Source of the DNA: Photorhabdus noenieputensis
GTDB lineage: Bacteria; Pseudomonadota; Gammaproteobacteria; Enterobacterales; Enterobacteriaceae
Length of the DNA stretch: 64,000 nucleotides
Reading direction: 5' to 3'
Assembly (NCBI RefSeq): GCF_018448935.1
Contig: NZ_RCWC01000006.1
Coordinates: 62,001-126,000, forward strand
Shown here piece by piece: positions 1-8,349 of this stretch. A model generated the notes under the pieces. That model was not told the DNA's origin. It was given only the letters and a program-made list of their open reading frames with translations, and made no database searches. Numbering within the stretch: the first letter of the stretch is position 1; each line of letters begins with the position of its first letter. Position numbers and translations under genes: made by a program.

Positions 1-1
1 A

Positions 2-463
2 CAAGATTATGGGCTATGGACGGAATTATTTTTAACTTCAATTAATAATAATCATAAGTTTATCAATTTACCTGATATATTGTTGAAGTATAGAACACAT
101 CCAAATAGAAACAGAAATGAATATTTTAGTGAGCAAGAATCTTATGCTGCAAAATCTAAACTTAAATTAACACGTGCATTAGGCATTGATATTGACATTG
201 AAAATATTATAAAAATAAACTCTTCAGAAAAACTATCATCAAATGAAGTTATTTATTTAAATAATATATTAAAAACCATGATAAATAAAATAAATATTTC
301 TTTACCGGTCAAATGTAAAAATAATATTCAAAAAATTCACATAGCAAAAAAATTCAAATTATATTCCAGAGCTAATACTAATGACTTATTAGGTCTTTTT
401 CTAAAAATATATTCTAGATTTTTATATTTAACAAATAGAAAAAAAATAAAGTCAGTACTGTAA
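2..463 (+). CDS. Glycosyltransferase family 2, C-terminal part (5' end outside window)
   Basis: The reading frame is open from base 2 and ends at 461-463, so the gene begins before the window. The first visible residues (QDYGLWTELF, then a LKYRTHPNR segment) match the acceptor-side motif of family 2 glycosyltransferases, where an (E/Q)DYxLW element is followed by a YRxH element. An internal ATG at 80 lies inside this conserved part and is not a credible start. The rest (about 120 residues) is Lys/Asn-rich and without recognisable motifs. The gene sits 28 bases before another family 2 glycosyltransferase on the same strand, suggesting a surface polysaccharide or glycan locus. Sugar and acceptor cannot be told from sequence. 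Confidence 0.7.
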   Translation, partial: QDYGLWTELFLTSINNNHKFINLPDILLKYRTHPNRNRNEYFSEQESYAAKSKLKLTRALGIDIDIENIIKINSSEKLSSNEVIYLNNILKTMINKINISLPVKCKNNIQKIHIAKKFKLYSRANTNDLLGLFLKIYSRFLYLTNRKKIKSVL

Positions 464-490
464 TATTATAAAGCACGATGGAGAACTACT

Positions 491-1390
491 ATGAAATATA
501 TATTATCTATTATTGTTACTGCACACAATTTTGAGCCATTTATTTCTAAATGTTTAACTAGCATTCAGAAATGTATTGAGACATATTCTAATGATATAGA
601 AATCATATTGATAGATGATAAGTCAACCGATAACACATCTAATATCATGATGGACTTTTCCAATTCAGTAAAATCTTCTAAGTATATTAGAACTGAATTT
701 GGGAATATAGGAAAGGTAAGAAACTACGCCATACAAAACTGCAATGGTCAATATATAACATTTATTGATGGAGATGATACTTTACCTACATTTGACGTAA
801 ACCAAGTGATAGGATTCTTAGTGTCAAATGAAGTTGACATTCTAATATCTAGGATTAATGATGTGAAAAAAGGCTCTGACTACATAGAAAAATCAATTTT
901 TGCATCATCAACAAAGTTGACACAGCACAAAGCTATACAAGAATTCTTAATTCATAAAAAGTTCCAAGCGCATTTATGTAGTAAATTTTTTAGCAAAAAA
1001 TTATTTAATAACCTAAAGATCCCTGAAATTTCATGTTATGAAGATGCATTTATATTTCCTGATTTATTGCAAAAAAGTAGTAATATCTATATAACAAATT
1101 CTGTATTTTATAATTATATAAAGCGTAATGATAGCCTATCAAATAATATTACTAATCAGAAAGCTGATATTATGGCTGATGTAATTTCATATATGAATAA
1201 TAAATTTGGTGATAAATATCAAAACATTGTTGCAACCCATGCTATTGAACATCTTTTAAAGAACAGAAACATACTATCTTCTGAGAAGAAATTATCTCTT
1301 AAAGCTATAATCAAAAATACAAATAAATTCTCCTTTTTTATCGATCCGAGCGTGAGGTTTAGTTTTAAAAAGAAATTACTGAAATTATAA
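491..1390 (+). CDS. Glycosyltransferase family 2
   Basis: This is a 299-residue protein with the GT-A fold of family 2 glycosyltransferases, which transfer a sugar from a nucleotide-sugar donor. The N-terminus (LSIIVTAHNFEPFISKCLTS) is the typical first strand-helix. An Asp pair at residues 42-43 (IDDKSTDNTS) and a DGDD motif at about 93-96 are the nucleotide and metal binding positions. An EDAF motif near residue 180 fits the acceptor or base position. The start has a GGAG-like element 8 bases upstream. Composition is very AT-rich, like the preceding glycosyltransferase and unlike the core genes, which suggests acquired surface-glycan genes. A terminator follows directly. Substrate unknown. 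Confidence 0.85.
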   Translation: MKYILSIIVTAHNFEPFISKCLTSIQKCIETYSNDIEIILIDDKSTDNTSNIMMDFSNSVKSSKYIRTEFGNIGKVRNYAIQNCNGQYITFIDGDDTLPTFDVNQVIGFLVSNEVDILISRINDVKKGSDYIEKSIFASSTKLTQHKAIQEFLIHKKFQAHLCSKFFSKKLFNNLKIPEISCYEDAFIFPDLLQKSSNIYITNSVFYNYIKRNDSLSNNITNQKADIMADVISYMNNKFGDKYQNIVATHAIEHLLKNRNILSSEKKLSLKAIIKNTNKFSFFIDPSVRFSFKKKLLKL

Positions 1391-1394
1391 AAAG

Positions 1395-1430
1395 AAGGCT
1401 ATGCATAGCATAGCCTTAATCATAATTTTT
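1395..1430 (+). terminator. Rho-independent terminator after the glycosyltransferase
   Basis: A perfect 10-bp stem (AAGGCTATGC / GCATAGCCTT) with a three-base loop starts five bases after the stop codon, and a T-rich stretch follows at about 1425-1430. It closes the plus-strand glycosyltransferase unit. Confidence 0.75.
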
Positions 1431-1435
1431 CTATT

Positions 1436-1544
1436 CTAATTTATCGATTTAACATAAGAATTAATAATTGTAATCACTGTATTTGCACCAACATTTTCTG
1501 TATTGCTTGAAATTTTATGGCTATGTAGTTCTATTAATATGGTC
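1436..1544 (-). pseudogene. Tail-fibre collar C-terminal fragment (minus strand)
   Basis: Read on the minus strand, this stretch encodes the end of a phage tail-fibre collar protein: an HSH motif, a Gly-Asn-rich turn, then TVITIINSYVKSIN and a stop at 1436-1438. This resembles the usual fibre ending in which HSHxxSG is followed by G...AIxIINPYxK. No start codon or upstream domain is present. It lies back to back with a plus-strand fragment of the same type that begins at about 1539. It is probably a relic of fibre-gene recombination. Confidence 0.5.
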
Positions 1545-1655
1545 ACCAGTGCGCACACACATACTATGAGTATTGGCATTGGCGTTCATTCCCATTCTAT
1601 TTCCGGAACAACAACTAATATAGGTTCCAAAGCCGCAATAAACATAGAAAATTAA
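1539..1655 (+). pseudogene. Tail-fibre collar C-terminal fragment (plus strand)
   Basis: The plus strand encodes an AHTHTMSIGIGVHSHSISG segment followed by a Gly-Ser turn and AAINIEN before a stop at 1653-1655. The alternating HTHT/HSHS motifs are characteristic of the receptor-binding tip of phage tail-collar fibres. The ending is shorter than usual, since the normal IINPY continuation is lost, so this is a truncated relic. The fragment diverges from the minus-strand collar fragment at 1436-1544. The remaining bases of the 1391-1727 interval show nothing else recognisable. Confidence 0.5.
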
Positions 1656-1727
1656 CATGTAAAGCTGATGAATTGATATCGGAATATATGATACTAATAA
1701 TTACTGCCCTATTTAAGGGCAGAATTA

Positions 1728-2645
1728 CTATGGAAAAATTAATCGACCAACGCTTTCTCTGATACACCAGCGATCTTTATATTTGTAAGTAGGTTTTCCA
1801 AATGAAAAACGCATTGCCTTATTTTCTTCGTTACATTTTCTCCATGCATTTTGCGTGTTCAGCCACATTATTATAGTTCCTACAGACAATTTGGCTAATT
1901 CTGTATTTAACCCAATATTTATGTAATCAAAAGTTGACCATTTTGGATTATCTGATTTCATTATTAGCTGAAATGCTGCTGGTTTCCCTTGATAAAAAAG
2001 GATACTACCAAACACCATACTACGAAACTTTTGGATGAATTTTATATTTTCTTCTCTTTGACCTGGATATACACCCCTGCGAATCTTGAAGAGTTCAAAA
2101 TAAATATCTACTAATTCAGAGGCACTATATTCACGTTGGTCTATTATCTCTCCTCCTTGCTCAAGGAATCGTCTAACTTCTCTTTTCCTTGAGTTTTTCG
2201 TACTGGATGACATCATCTCTGGATTCTTTGCCAAACAAATTTGTCGTCTGGCATTCAATTTGTAAGTAACATTCATAATCGAGCTTGCGTTTATCTCTGA
2301 TATAATTTTACCTTTAAAAGGAAGTAAGCTTTTTTTCTCAGTAGATAAAGGCAAAATTAACTCATCTTTTGGCACAGGCAAATTGAGATGTTTAGTAATT
2401 TCGGAAGTGAAATAATCATTAGCCAGATATTTATTGTGCCATACACATAAGGCTCCTGTAAGCTCACCATTCCCATTAGTTCTCACAAAGAATCGTTCTC
2501 TACATTCTGCGTGTGAGTGCAAATAATTAAGGACATCAGGGTGCGTTGAAAAATTGCCGCCAAACTTTTTATAACAATAACGGTATTCAGATTCCCCCGC
2601 CTCTGACCATCCTGAAAAATGAGTCGTTATGTTTAGAATATTCAA
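1728..2645 (-). CDS. mig-14: Mig-14 family protein
   Basis: This 305-residue protein is full length for the Mig-14 family, known in Salmonella for survival in macrophages and resistance to antimicrobial peptides. The family N-terminus is recognisable (ILNITTHFSGWSEAGESEYR, then FGG and THPDV). The C-terminal half has the family block with YINIGLNTEL, SVGTIIMWLNTQNAW and, near the end, RFSFGKPTYKYKDRWC. The fold is considered acetyltransferase-like; this and the peptide-resistance role are family knowledge, not visible directly. It lies just beyond the fibre end of the phage tail cluster on the same strand, like a prophage cargo gene. In Salmonella the gene is PhoP-dependent; I cannot see a clear PhoP box here. 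Confidence 0.85.
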   Translation of the reverse strand: MNILNITTHFSGWSEAGESEYRYCYKKFGGNFSTHPDVLNYLHSHAECRERFFVRTNGNGELTGALCVWHNKYLANDYFTSEITKHLNLPVPKDELILPLSTEKKSLLPFKGKIISEINASSIMNVTYKLNARRQICLAKNPEMMSSSTKNSRKREVRRFLEQGGEIIDQREYSASELVDIYFELFKIRRGVYPGQREENIKFIQKFRSMVFGSILFYQGKPAAFQLIMKSDNPKWSTFDYINIGLNTELAKLSVGTIIMWLNTQNAWRKCNEENKAMRFSFGKPTYKYKDRWCIRESVGRLIFP

Positions 2646-2837
2646 TGATGCTACCTCTATATAAATCTAAAATGGATTGTAATGATGGTAATCTCCATTT
2701 TTCACAGTGATAAATACAACACATGTCAAATGTTTCCTACGACATATTAGACTGTTTATAGTTATAAAGCCACTGCTATTCGGCGGCAAATATACTATGT
2801 ATTAGCAGTGATTTAGGTAATCTGTGTCAATTACGGG

Positions 2838-3215
2838 TCAAACAGCCCTGTAATTACTTTGGTTGTTTTGGTCATATTGTGCCGGGCTTTCTTTGACACG
2901 ATTATCAATACGCAGTTGCTTTCCGGAAAATTCAGATAAATCAACATCAATAACAAACCAACTATCAATGTATTGATATTCTGTGTTTTTTGCATAAACC
3001 AGATAGCCTGGGTCCTTGATTTGTTCAATGGCTCTACTGTTTGCAACCATATCTTCAACAGTTAACAAGATAGCTTCACGTGCCATTATCGCAATGTCTT
3101 CTTTACTATCAGCAGCAGAGAAACAGCCATAATATTCGGTACACAACGCAGGAATAACCAAACCATACGCGGTATTTTCATCTTTCGGCAACTCAATACC
3201 TACTGAGAAAAACAT
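2838..3215 (-). CDS. hicB: HicB-like antitoxin, C-terminus altered
   Basis: A 125-residue protein starting at ATG 3213-3215, chosen because GGAGG lies 5 bases upstream. The longer frame would begin at a TTG. Residues 1-90 match the HicB antitoxin fold (MFFSVGIELPKDENTAYG, a GCFSAADSKEDI segment, then DPGYLVYAKN and DSWFVIDVDL). HicB normally ends with a DNA-binding ribbon-helix-helix domain that represses its own operon. Here the segment after GKQLRI jumps straight to DNRVKES and ends in a short unrelated tail, so the repressor part appears internally deleted and frameshifted. The partner gene hicA upstream is also broken. The pair is therefore a decayed toxin-antitoxin remnant. Confidence 0.65.
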   Translation of the reverse strand: MFFSVGIELPKDENTAYGLVIPALCTEYYGCFSAADSKEDIAIMAREAILLTVEDMVANSRAIEQIKDPGYLVYAKNTEYQYIDSWFVIDVDLSEFSGKQLRIDNRVKESPAQYDQNNQSNYRAV

Positions 3216-3239
3216 GATGACCTCCAAAGTCAGCGGGGA

Positions 3240-3405
3240 TTAAACTCTCGCTATTTTCTTTATAGATTTAACAATACCGATAGGCAGATCTTTTTTGGGA
3301 TGCGGAACCAAGAATGTCTTTCCAGTTATTAGTGACTCCTTCCGCATGCTTTTTAAATTTGCATCCAACGACAGTCAGTTCTTTTATCAGGTCAGTTGAT
3401 TTCAT
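3240..3405 (-). pseudogene. hicA: hicA toxin remnant, frameshifted
   Basis: HicA is a small mRNA interferase of about 60 residues. A start at 3403-3405 gives MKSTDLIKELTVVGCKF and KHAEG, a typical HicA N-terminus. In a second frame the same strand gives GKTFLVPHPKKDLPIGIVK and then SIKKIARV with a stop at 3240-3242, a typical HicA C-terminus. The two halves are joined by a short deletion at about 3330-3350, which removes the SHHxW catalytic-histidine region and shifts the frame. The toxin cannot be active. It lies 24 bases before hicB, in normal hicAB order. Confidence 0.75.
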
Positions 3406-3675
3406 ATCCTCCCAACCTGACATCAGCATACGCACGCATACGCACAAAGTAAATTTATTTATCTCAAATGAACTTGCGTTAAAGCGCAAGGTGATGCTGA
3501 TTTTCTGTATGTTTAGCACCCAATAGTTGTTCGTAATTGCATCGAGGTCAATATATTTCTTTTTCAATCATCATTTTGGTTATTTATTGGTACTCAGAGC
3601 AGTCCGATTTTTACCATATTGAGTCCCATTGAATGCTTTTTAAAAGCTGCTTTGGCAAGGATTGTGGCGAGTTAA

Positions 3676-4260
3676 TGGATTATAGAAAACATTGGTTTAG
3701 TGGAAACCGTGAATTTGGCAAAAAGTGCATATCCAAAATCCGGTGGTGTTTTGGATGGGTATGTGGATGCAACAGGGTCTATTTCCGGTAGAGGTATGTA
3801 TGAATATCCAAGTATTCGTGTCTATAGCGCTGTAAACAAACCGTCACCGGGCGAGCTCGGCGCGTATACCACAGGTGAATGTGATGGGCGATTTCAACTT
3901 AAGGGAAATTACGCTCTAGCTGGGCAGTCATACACAAAGTCCGAATCTGACTCTCGATATTTACAAAAAAATACTGGGGTACTCAGAACACAGGAGACAG
4001 TTATCTGGTCTGGCTGGGCTGGGGTCAATGCCACAATAAGTACCAGTAGCGATATTTTAGGACGTTTAGTTTATATAAGATTTGGAGAATGGTCGCAGAA
4101 AGGCTGGTATTTCCCAGTGTCAATTCCAGTGACTATTGGTAGGATAGCGGTATTTACTATGATGGGTAATAACTGGCTGACTATCCGTACCACTGGAACC
4201 CGAAGTTTTGTGATAGTAGCGACTCCTATTTACTGGGATCAAGTGATTATTAGTGAATAA
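3676..4260 (+). pseudogene. Alternative tail-fibre C-terminal cassette, N-terminus missing
   Basis: This plus-strand frame encodes a fibre tip without the fibre shaft. An in-frame stop at 3673-3675 precedes it. The first residues (IIENIGLVETVNLAKSA) correspond to FIKNLGLVETVNLAKSA inside the complete minus-strand fibre at 5082-6584, and the DNA is identical over 37 bases. Downstream come typical fibre elements (LGAYTTGECDGRFQLKGNYA and SDSRYLQKNTG) and a beta-rich tip of about 90 residues ending in WDQVIISE. No start codon or ribosome binding site fits a free-standing gene; the frame could be read from the GTG at 3700 only by chance. It is best seen as a silent, inverted replacement for the fibre tip. 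Confidence 0.7.
3692..3728 (+). repeat. 37-bp inverted repeat, copy 1 (fibre crossover candidate)
   Basis: These 37 bases are identical to the reverse complement of 5887-5923. They code for GLVETVNLAKSA in the fibre. Flanking bases differ on both sides, so the identity is sharply bounded. Confidence 0.85.
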
Positions 4261-4455
4261 AATGAAAAAATCAAATACAGTAATCCGATTTCAAACTGAA
4301 TATCTCATCACAGTTACAGAATAGAATGTGTTGTGCAGATACTAGACAACCTAAAAAACCAAAACAATATCAGGGCCAAATGGCCCTGATATTGCAATGA
4401 ATTTGGTTACTCCATAATTCTGAAATAGCTATCCTTAAACAAAGCTGAGATTAAC
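4261..4455. other. Spacer between the two converging fibre modules
   Basis: The interval contains an inverted repeat (ATCAGGGCCA, then TGGCCCTGAT) at about 4369-4392 followed by bases suited to transcription termination for the plus-strand cassette and, on the other strand, for the fibre-assembly gene. No coding signal is seen. Confidence 0.45.
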
Positions 4456-5082
4456 TTATTTTGGTATTTCTGGCCATTCAATATCAGGAGCCAATGAAGT
4501 ATCAATACGGTTCAGTAATACCAGATATTTTTTCCATTCAAGTAACAGTGTTTGTTCCTCTTCCGAAGCCAATCCAGTATCAACGGCATATTGGAGCAAC
4601 GTAATGGTTTCATTAGCTTGTGTACACAGTGTGTCACGCAGTTGTTCTGCCTGCTCAATCTCACTGTGTTTTATTGCCGCTTTGTCAGTCACCCACTTTG
4701 AGCCATCCCATCGATCAAAATGAGTCGTAGGTTGTTCGAATGTCAGGATTTCTGGTAGTTCACCCAGCTCAGTGATTTCTTGCGGTAAGCAAGTTTGTGT
4801 ATTGTAAGCCGTTTTTCCACGGTAATCGGGTACAATTTCCCAGTGATTTCCGTTTGCTGTACGCCTGACAGCCAGAGAACCGGATTCAGGAAGTATCGGA
4901 GCATCTGTATAGGAACTGGCCGGTATTCCTATCCCCTCCATCAGGTATTCTGGTGTCGCGCCGAGAAATTCTCTTGAATGAGGCGCTGCATGGTAGATTG
5001 TCAGCCAGCCCGCTTTTTCTGCTAATCCATCTTTACCTAAGATTGCTGTTTCTGGTTCTAAAGAATATTTTTGTTCAGTCAT
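4456..5082 (-). CDS. Tail fibre assembly protein (Tfa family)
   Basis: A 208-residue protein of the caudoviral tail-fibre assembly (Tfa) family, chaperones that help trimerise and attach fibre tips. The family C-terminal region is visible: FDRWDGSKWVTDKAA, a coiled segment beginning AIKHSEIEQAEQLRDTL, the LLQYAVDTGLASEEEQ segment, WKKYLVLLNRID and the ending PDIEWPEIPK. Its ATG overlaps the fibre stop codon (TAATG), so the two are translationally coupled, the usual arrangement for fibre and Tfa. It lies inside the possible invertible segment 3692-5923 together with the fibre tip it serves. Confidence 0.9.
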   Translation of the reverse strand: MTEQKYSLEPETAILGKDGLAEKAGWLTIYHAAPHSREFLGATPEYLMEGIGIPASSYTDAPILPESGSLAVRRTANGNHWEIVPDYRGKTAYNTQTCLPQEITELGELPEILTFEQPTTHFDRWDGSKWVTDKAAIKHSEIEQAEQLRDTLCTQANETITLLQYAVDTGLASEEEQTLLLEWKKYLVLLNRIDTSLAPDIEWPEIPK

Positions 5083-6584
5083 TATGCTGCTCTCACTATG
5101 TAGTTAAATGCAATATTGCGGGGTCGTGTTTCTGCGCCAACAGTACCGTTGTTTGTAAATCCCTGATAATCACTGCCGTTATTTGTGAACGGCAAAGTTT
5201 GCTGTGCATCATCACGATACGAGCCGGGATGGCCGGCTAGATTTGTTACACCGAATGCTCCTTGCGCTCGACCACCGTGACCACCAAGGTGCTGGTGCCA
5301 CTGAACTTGTTGTGGTTGCCATGACAAAACCCCACGACCACGATCTACACCACGCCCATCATCCCAACCACGGATAAATTCACCGCGCAAATCAGGAAGC
5401 ACACCTGATGGGTAAGCTATAGCTAATTGTGGATATAGAGATTTATTAAATGATTGACCGTTGCATGCGAGATAGCCAGCAGGCACATTCGATAACGGCC
5501 ACGGAATTGGAGCACCAACTGGGTGCTGCTTAGGCGGTAATACTGCACTTGAATAGACAATGTTCCAACCAAGCCAACTTTTTCCTGCATCCCACGATTG
5601 ACGGATTGCGACTTCGCCGTGATGTGATGTGTATTGCTGCGCTATCGCCCCGGACGAATTCCGCACTTCAAGAAATCCATATGTGTACAAATTCGGAGGA
5701 AAATCTGAAACAGTTGACAAATTTGATACAGTAACTCGATAAAAACCCGTTGCTAAGAAATTCTGAAATTTTCCGCCATTACCCACCCATCCAAGTTCAT
5801 AAGTACTTATCGCCCCCACATCCCCGGCATTCAAACTGACATCCCCAGTCAAAGGTTTCCCATTAATTTTCCGACTATTTGGCACGGCACTTTTTGCCAA
5901 ATTCACGGTTTCCACTAAACCAAGGTTTTTTATAAACTCACTTTTATTAGGGATATCTGCTCCATTTTGGTTTTTTGCCAATCTGCTATTAGCATTATCT
6001 GTAGCCCTGTTCGCTTCATCATGAGCATTTTTAGCTGCTACGTTTGCTGTATTTGCAAAATCGTATGCTTCCTTAATTGCCTTTGGCGTCGCAGCTAAGG
6101 TTTCACTTGTGCTATTTGTCGCACTACTCAGTTGTACAACCCCCTTCTGAGTCAATGAGGCATTAGAAACACCACTCAATTTACTCTCAGCGATTTTTCT
6201 AACATCGTGAACCGCTTTCGGAGTCGCCGCTTGATCTTCTCTGTCCGAATTTGTCACGCTGTTGAGTTGCGATATACCTTTCTGCGTTAATGAAGCATCA
6301 GGGATTTCCGTAGTAATTTTATGTTTTAATGCTAAATCCAATTGTGCTACGAGTTTCTCCAAATCACCATCATCCATAACGTCTTCACCGGTTTTTTCCG
6401 CAATATATTTCCCTATCACCGCGGCAATAACCGAAGATTGGCGCCAAACTTTATTTAAGCGCTCACTCCTTGCTATTCCTGATTTAAAACCCTCCCCAAT
6501 AAAATCTGAACTTTCATATTCTTCTTGTGACAAAGTATTCGCGTTTTCACCAATGGCAAATGCTTTAAACTCATTTTTAGCCAT
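5082..6584 (-). CDS. Phage tail fibre protein with collar domain
   Basis: A 500-residue side fibre. Residues 1-95 are the baseplate-attachment domain (KNEFKAFAIGENANTLSQEE, then SERLNKVWRQSS). Residues about 95-190 hold repeated shaft units of the form ASLTQKGxxQLSSATNS with a TPKAIKEAYDFAN helix. Residues about 225-245 (GLVETVNLAKSA) lie on the 37-bp repeat shared with the inverted cassette. The C-terminal half is a tail-collar tip: PIPWPLSNVPAGYLACNGQ, LPDLRGEFIRGWDDGRG, His-rich HQHLGGHGG, and the ending RPRNIAFNYIVRAA. An AGGG site lies 7 bases before the ATG. It binds the target cell surface. Confidence 0.92.
   Translation of the reverse strand: MAKNEFKAFAIGENANTLSQEEYESSDFIGEGFKSGIARSERLNKVWRQSSVIAAVIGKYIAEKTGEDVMDDGDLEKLVAQLDLALKHKITTEIPDASLTQKGISQLNSVTNSDREDQAATPKAVHDVRKIAESKLSGVSNASLTQKGVVQLSSATNSTSETLAATPKAIKEAYDFANTANVAAKNAHDEANRATDNANSRLAKNQNGADIPNKSEFIKNLGLVETVNLAKSAVPNSRKINGKPLTGDVSLNAGDVGAISTYELGWVGNGGKFQNFLATGFYRVTVSNLSTVSDFPPNLYTYGFLEVRNSSGAIAQQYTSHHGEVAIRQSWDAGKSWLGWNIVYSSAVLPPKQHPVGAPIPWPLSNVPAGYLACNGQSFNKSLYPQLAIAYPSGVLPDLRGEFIRGWDDGRGVDRGRGVLSWQPQQVQWHQHLGGHGGRAQGAFGVTNLAGHPGSYRDDAQQTLPFTNNGSDYQGFTNNGTVGAETRPRNIAFNYIVRAA
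5887..5923 (-). repeat. 37-bp inverted repeat, copy 2 (inside the fibre gene)
   Basis: This is the reverse complement of 3692-3728 with no mismatch. It sits at the junction of the constant fibre shaft and the variable tip, so inversion of 3692-5923 would exchange the tips in frame. Confidence 0.85.
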
Positions 6585-6586
6585 TT

Positions 6587-7159
6587 CTAACCCTCCACTA
6601 TATGGTAATTAACCGTTATCCCCATAGGTTTAAGCGAGAGATAACCCTGATGGATGATTTCTTTAGTAATCGTACTGATTGATTTACCTTTTATAGTCAC
6701 AGTGAATGACATATCCAAGTTATCTTCGAAAGATACAGATAGGCCATTATTTGAATGAATAAAACTCAGGATGTTATTAAACGACTCAGCCGTTCCATCC
6801 CAGTTATTCGCGCCTATTTTCGCTTTAATAACAACCCGATAATTATCATCATCCAGTTTGATATAACTTTTATCACTGTCAAATCGCCCTTTCCATATGC
6901 CACTATCAAACCCCAAGTCAGCAATATCAAAGGAGAAGTAATAGGACTCAATTGGGGTTTGGATCATGCGATTTCTTCCTACCCATTCCCCAATAATATC
7001 AAGCTGTTTGCCCACCGCTTTATCAAGGTCAAAACTGCTAATTAGTAAATCTGTTGTCAGCCCATTCTGGTTGAAAATATCAGTCACAGCTTCAAGCATC
7101 CTGACATATTTTTTACCTTCCATGTGATATGCAGGAATTAGCTTCATATATTTGTTCAT
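6587..7159 (-). CDS. DUF2612 baseplate-associated protein
   Basis: A 190-residue protein whose N-terminal half fits the DUF2612 phage family (an LLISSFDLDKAVGKQLDIIG segment followed by EWVGRNRMIQ and YYFSFD). Members lie between the J baseplate gene and the fibre in contractile-tail phages and probably form the outer baseplate wedge that carries fibres, similar in position to P2 gpI. The C-terminal 70 residues form the NNWDGTAESFNNIL and LSVSFEDN elements typical of the family. It overlaps the upstream J gene by 4 bases and ends 2 bases before the fibre start, with the fibre ribosome binding site inside its last codons. Confidence 0.8.
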   Translation of the reverse strand: MNKYMKLIPAYHMEGKKYVRMLEAVTDIFNQNGLTTDLLISSFDLDKAVGKQLDIIGEWVGRNRMIQTPIESYYFSFDIADLGFDSGIWKGRFDSDKSYIKLDDDNYRVVIKAKIGANNWDGTAESFNNILSFIHSNNGLSVSFEDNLDMSFTVTIKGKSISTITKEIIHQGYLSLKPMGITVNYHIVEG

Positions 7160-8349
7160 TCGAGCACCGTTACTATTTTAATATTTTCAGGTGAACACGT
7201 CGGCGCTTGATTAAAAGCTATGTCAATGTTCGCCGTTCCGGTTGTCGATGCTGATTTTCCCACTGTCACAGATAATACTTCATATGTCTGTCCACCGTTT
7301 TTGTTACATAAGTTTGCCGGTACAAATAAGCGCGTAACATATATTCCATCACCAATATAAAGGGATTTTATATAGTTAGATATTTCATTACGAATATTAT
7401 TACCAATATCTGATGTATATCCGATAAAGGGTTTAATGTGTATTTCAACGTAAATTGGCACCAGTGTAGGACGATAGAAGTTAATCGTTTTTTTATTGCC
7501 ATAATCATCGGTAATCGTTTCAGAGGTGGTGCCAAATGTCGGTATACCCGGAGTTTTCTTTATCAAGATGGTCCGGGCAATCTCTTTCGAGTCTCCACCA
7601 TCAATGACAAGTGCAATGCTATGAGCGGGTATGCCGTTCTCATCCGTTTTGTCCGAGTCGTTGTCATATCCCCGGTAACGTGAAACTCCATGCAAATTGG
7701 CAATTGCCCCCACCAATCCATCCATGATGGTTCGCGAAGGCAGCGCAACGGAAACCGCTTGCCGTATTCTCAGTTCTATATCGGTTTCAATTCCCCGACC
7801 AAGTGTAGCTGCAACCGGGTTCGTCACGGTTTGCCAGCCCAATGTCGGCGTAGCAATTTGGTTAACCGTGTGAGGCAATGCGCCAATAGCGCCCGATTTT
7901 TGACAAACCGCCGTCACAATTGCCTGCCCGTGTGTATCTATAATCACTTCATCCGGTAGCGACCAGGCGTTTCCCGCATCATCCCGGACAGAAGCGTTGC
8001 GAATAACCGTACCCGCTCGACCTGTAACCAAAACATCCACCGTTGAGTTACTAGAGCTTTTTCTGGTGATGCCGTTGATTTTGACATTGCGGGAAAGTCC
8101 TTCACCCACCGCAGTTGTCGGGCTAAATGAGTTATAGGAGGCAATGGTTGCGTTATTACAACCATGAATAACGTATGCTATCAGCGATAAAAAAACACCG
8201 TCTTTACTGTCAGATTCGATGTAAATATCGTCCCCATAAATATCCCTGAATATCGTCTTCCAGCTATTCAAGATGGTTTGATAATCAGGAGCATTGATCC
8301 CATTTTTATCAATAGCAGGTAACATGGTGTTGATAATACTTTCATACAT
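7156..8349 (-). CDS. Baseplate J-like protein
   Basis: A 397-residue homologue of the baseplate J family (P2 gpJ, T4 gp6), the wedge component that changes conformation when the sheath contracts. Seen are the N-terminal helix with ILNSWKTIFRDIYGDDIYIE, the G-rich beta domain (VNGITRKSSSNSTVDVLVTG is the close equivalent in frame), and an ExxLRxRQAxxxxxP element as DIELRIRQAVSVALPSRT followed by GLVGAIANLHGVSR. The C-terminal part (RPTLVPIYVEIHIKP, then a final beta domain) also fits. It overlaps both neighbours by a few bases, so translation is coupled. Length is normal for the family. Confidence 0.85.
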   Translation of the reverse strand: MYESIINTMLPAIDKNGINAPDYQTILNSWKTIFRDIYGDDIYIESDSKDGVFLSLIAYVIHGCNNATIASYNSFSPTTAVGEGLSRNVKINGITRKSSSNSTVDVLVTGRAGTVIRNASVRDDAGNAWSLPDEVIIDTHGQAIVTAVCQKSGAIGALPHTVNQIATPTLGWQTVTNPVAATLGRGIETDIELRIRQAVSVALPSRTIMDGLVGAIANLHGVSRYRGYDNDSDKTDENGIPAHSIALVIDGGDSKEIARTILIKKTPGIPTFGTTSETITDDYGNKKTINFYRPTLVPIYVEIHIKPFIGYTSDIGNNIRNEISNYIKSLYIGDGIYVTRLFVPANLCNKNGGQTYEVLSVTVGKSASTTGTANIDIAFNQAPTCSPENIKIVTVLE

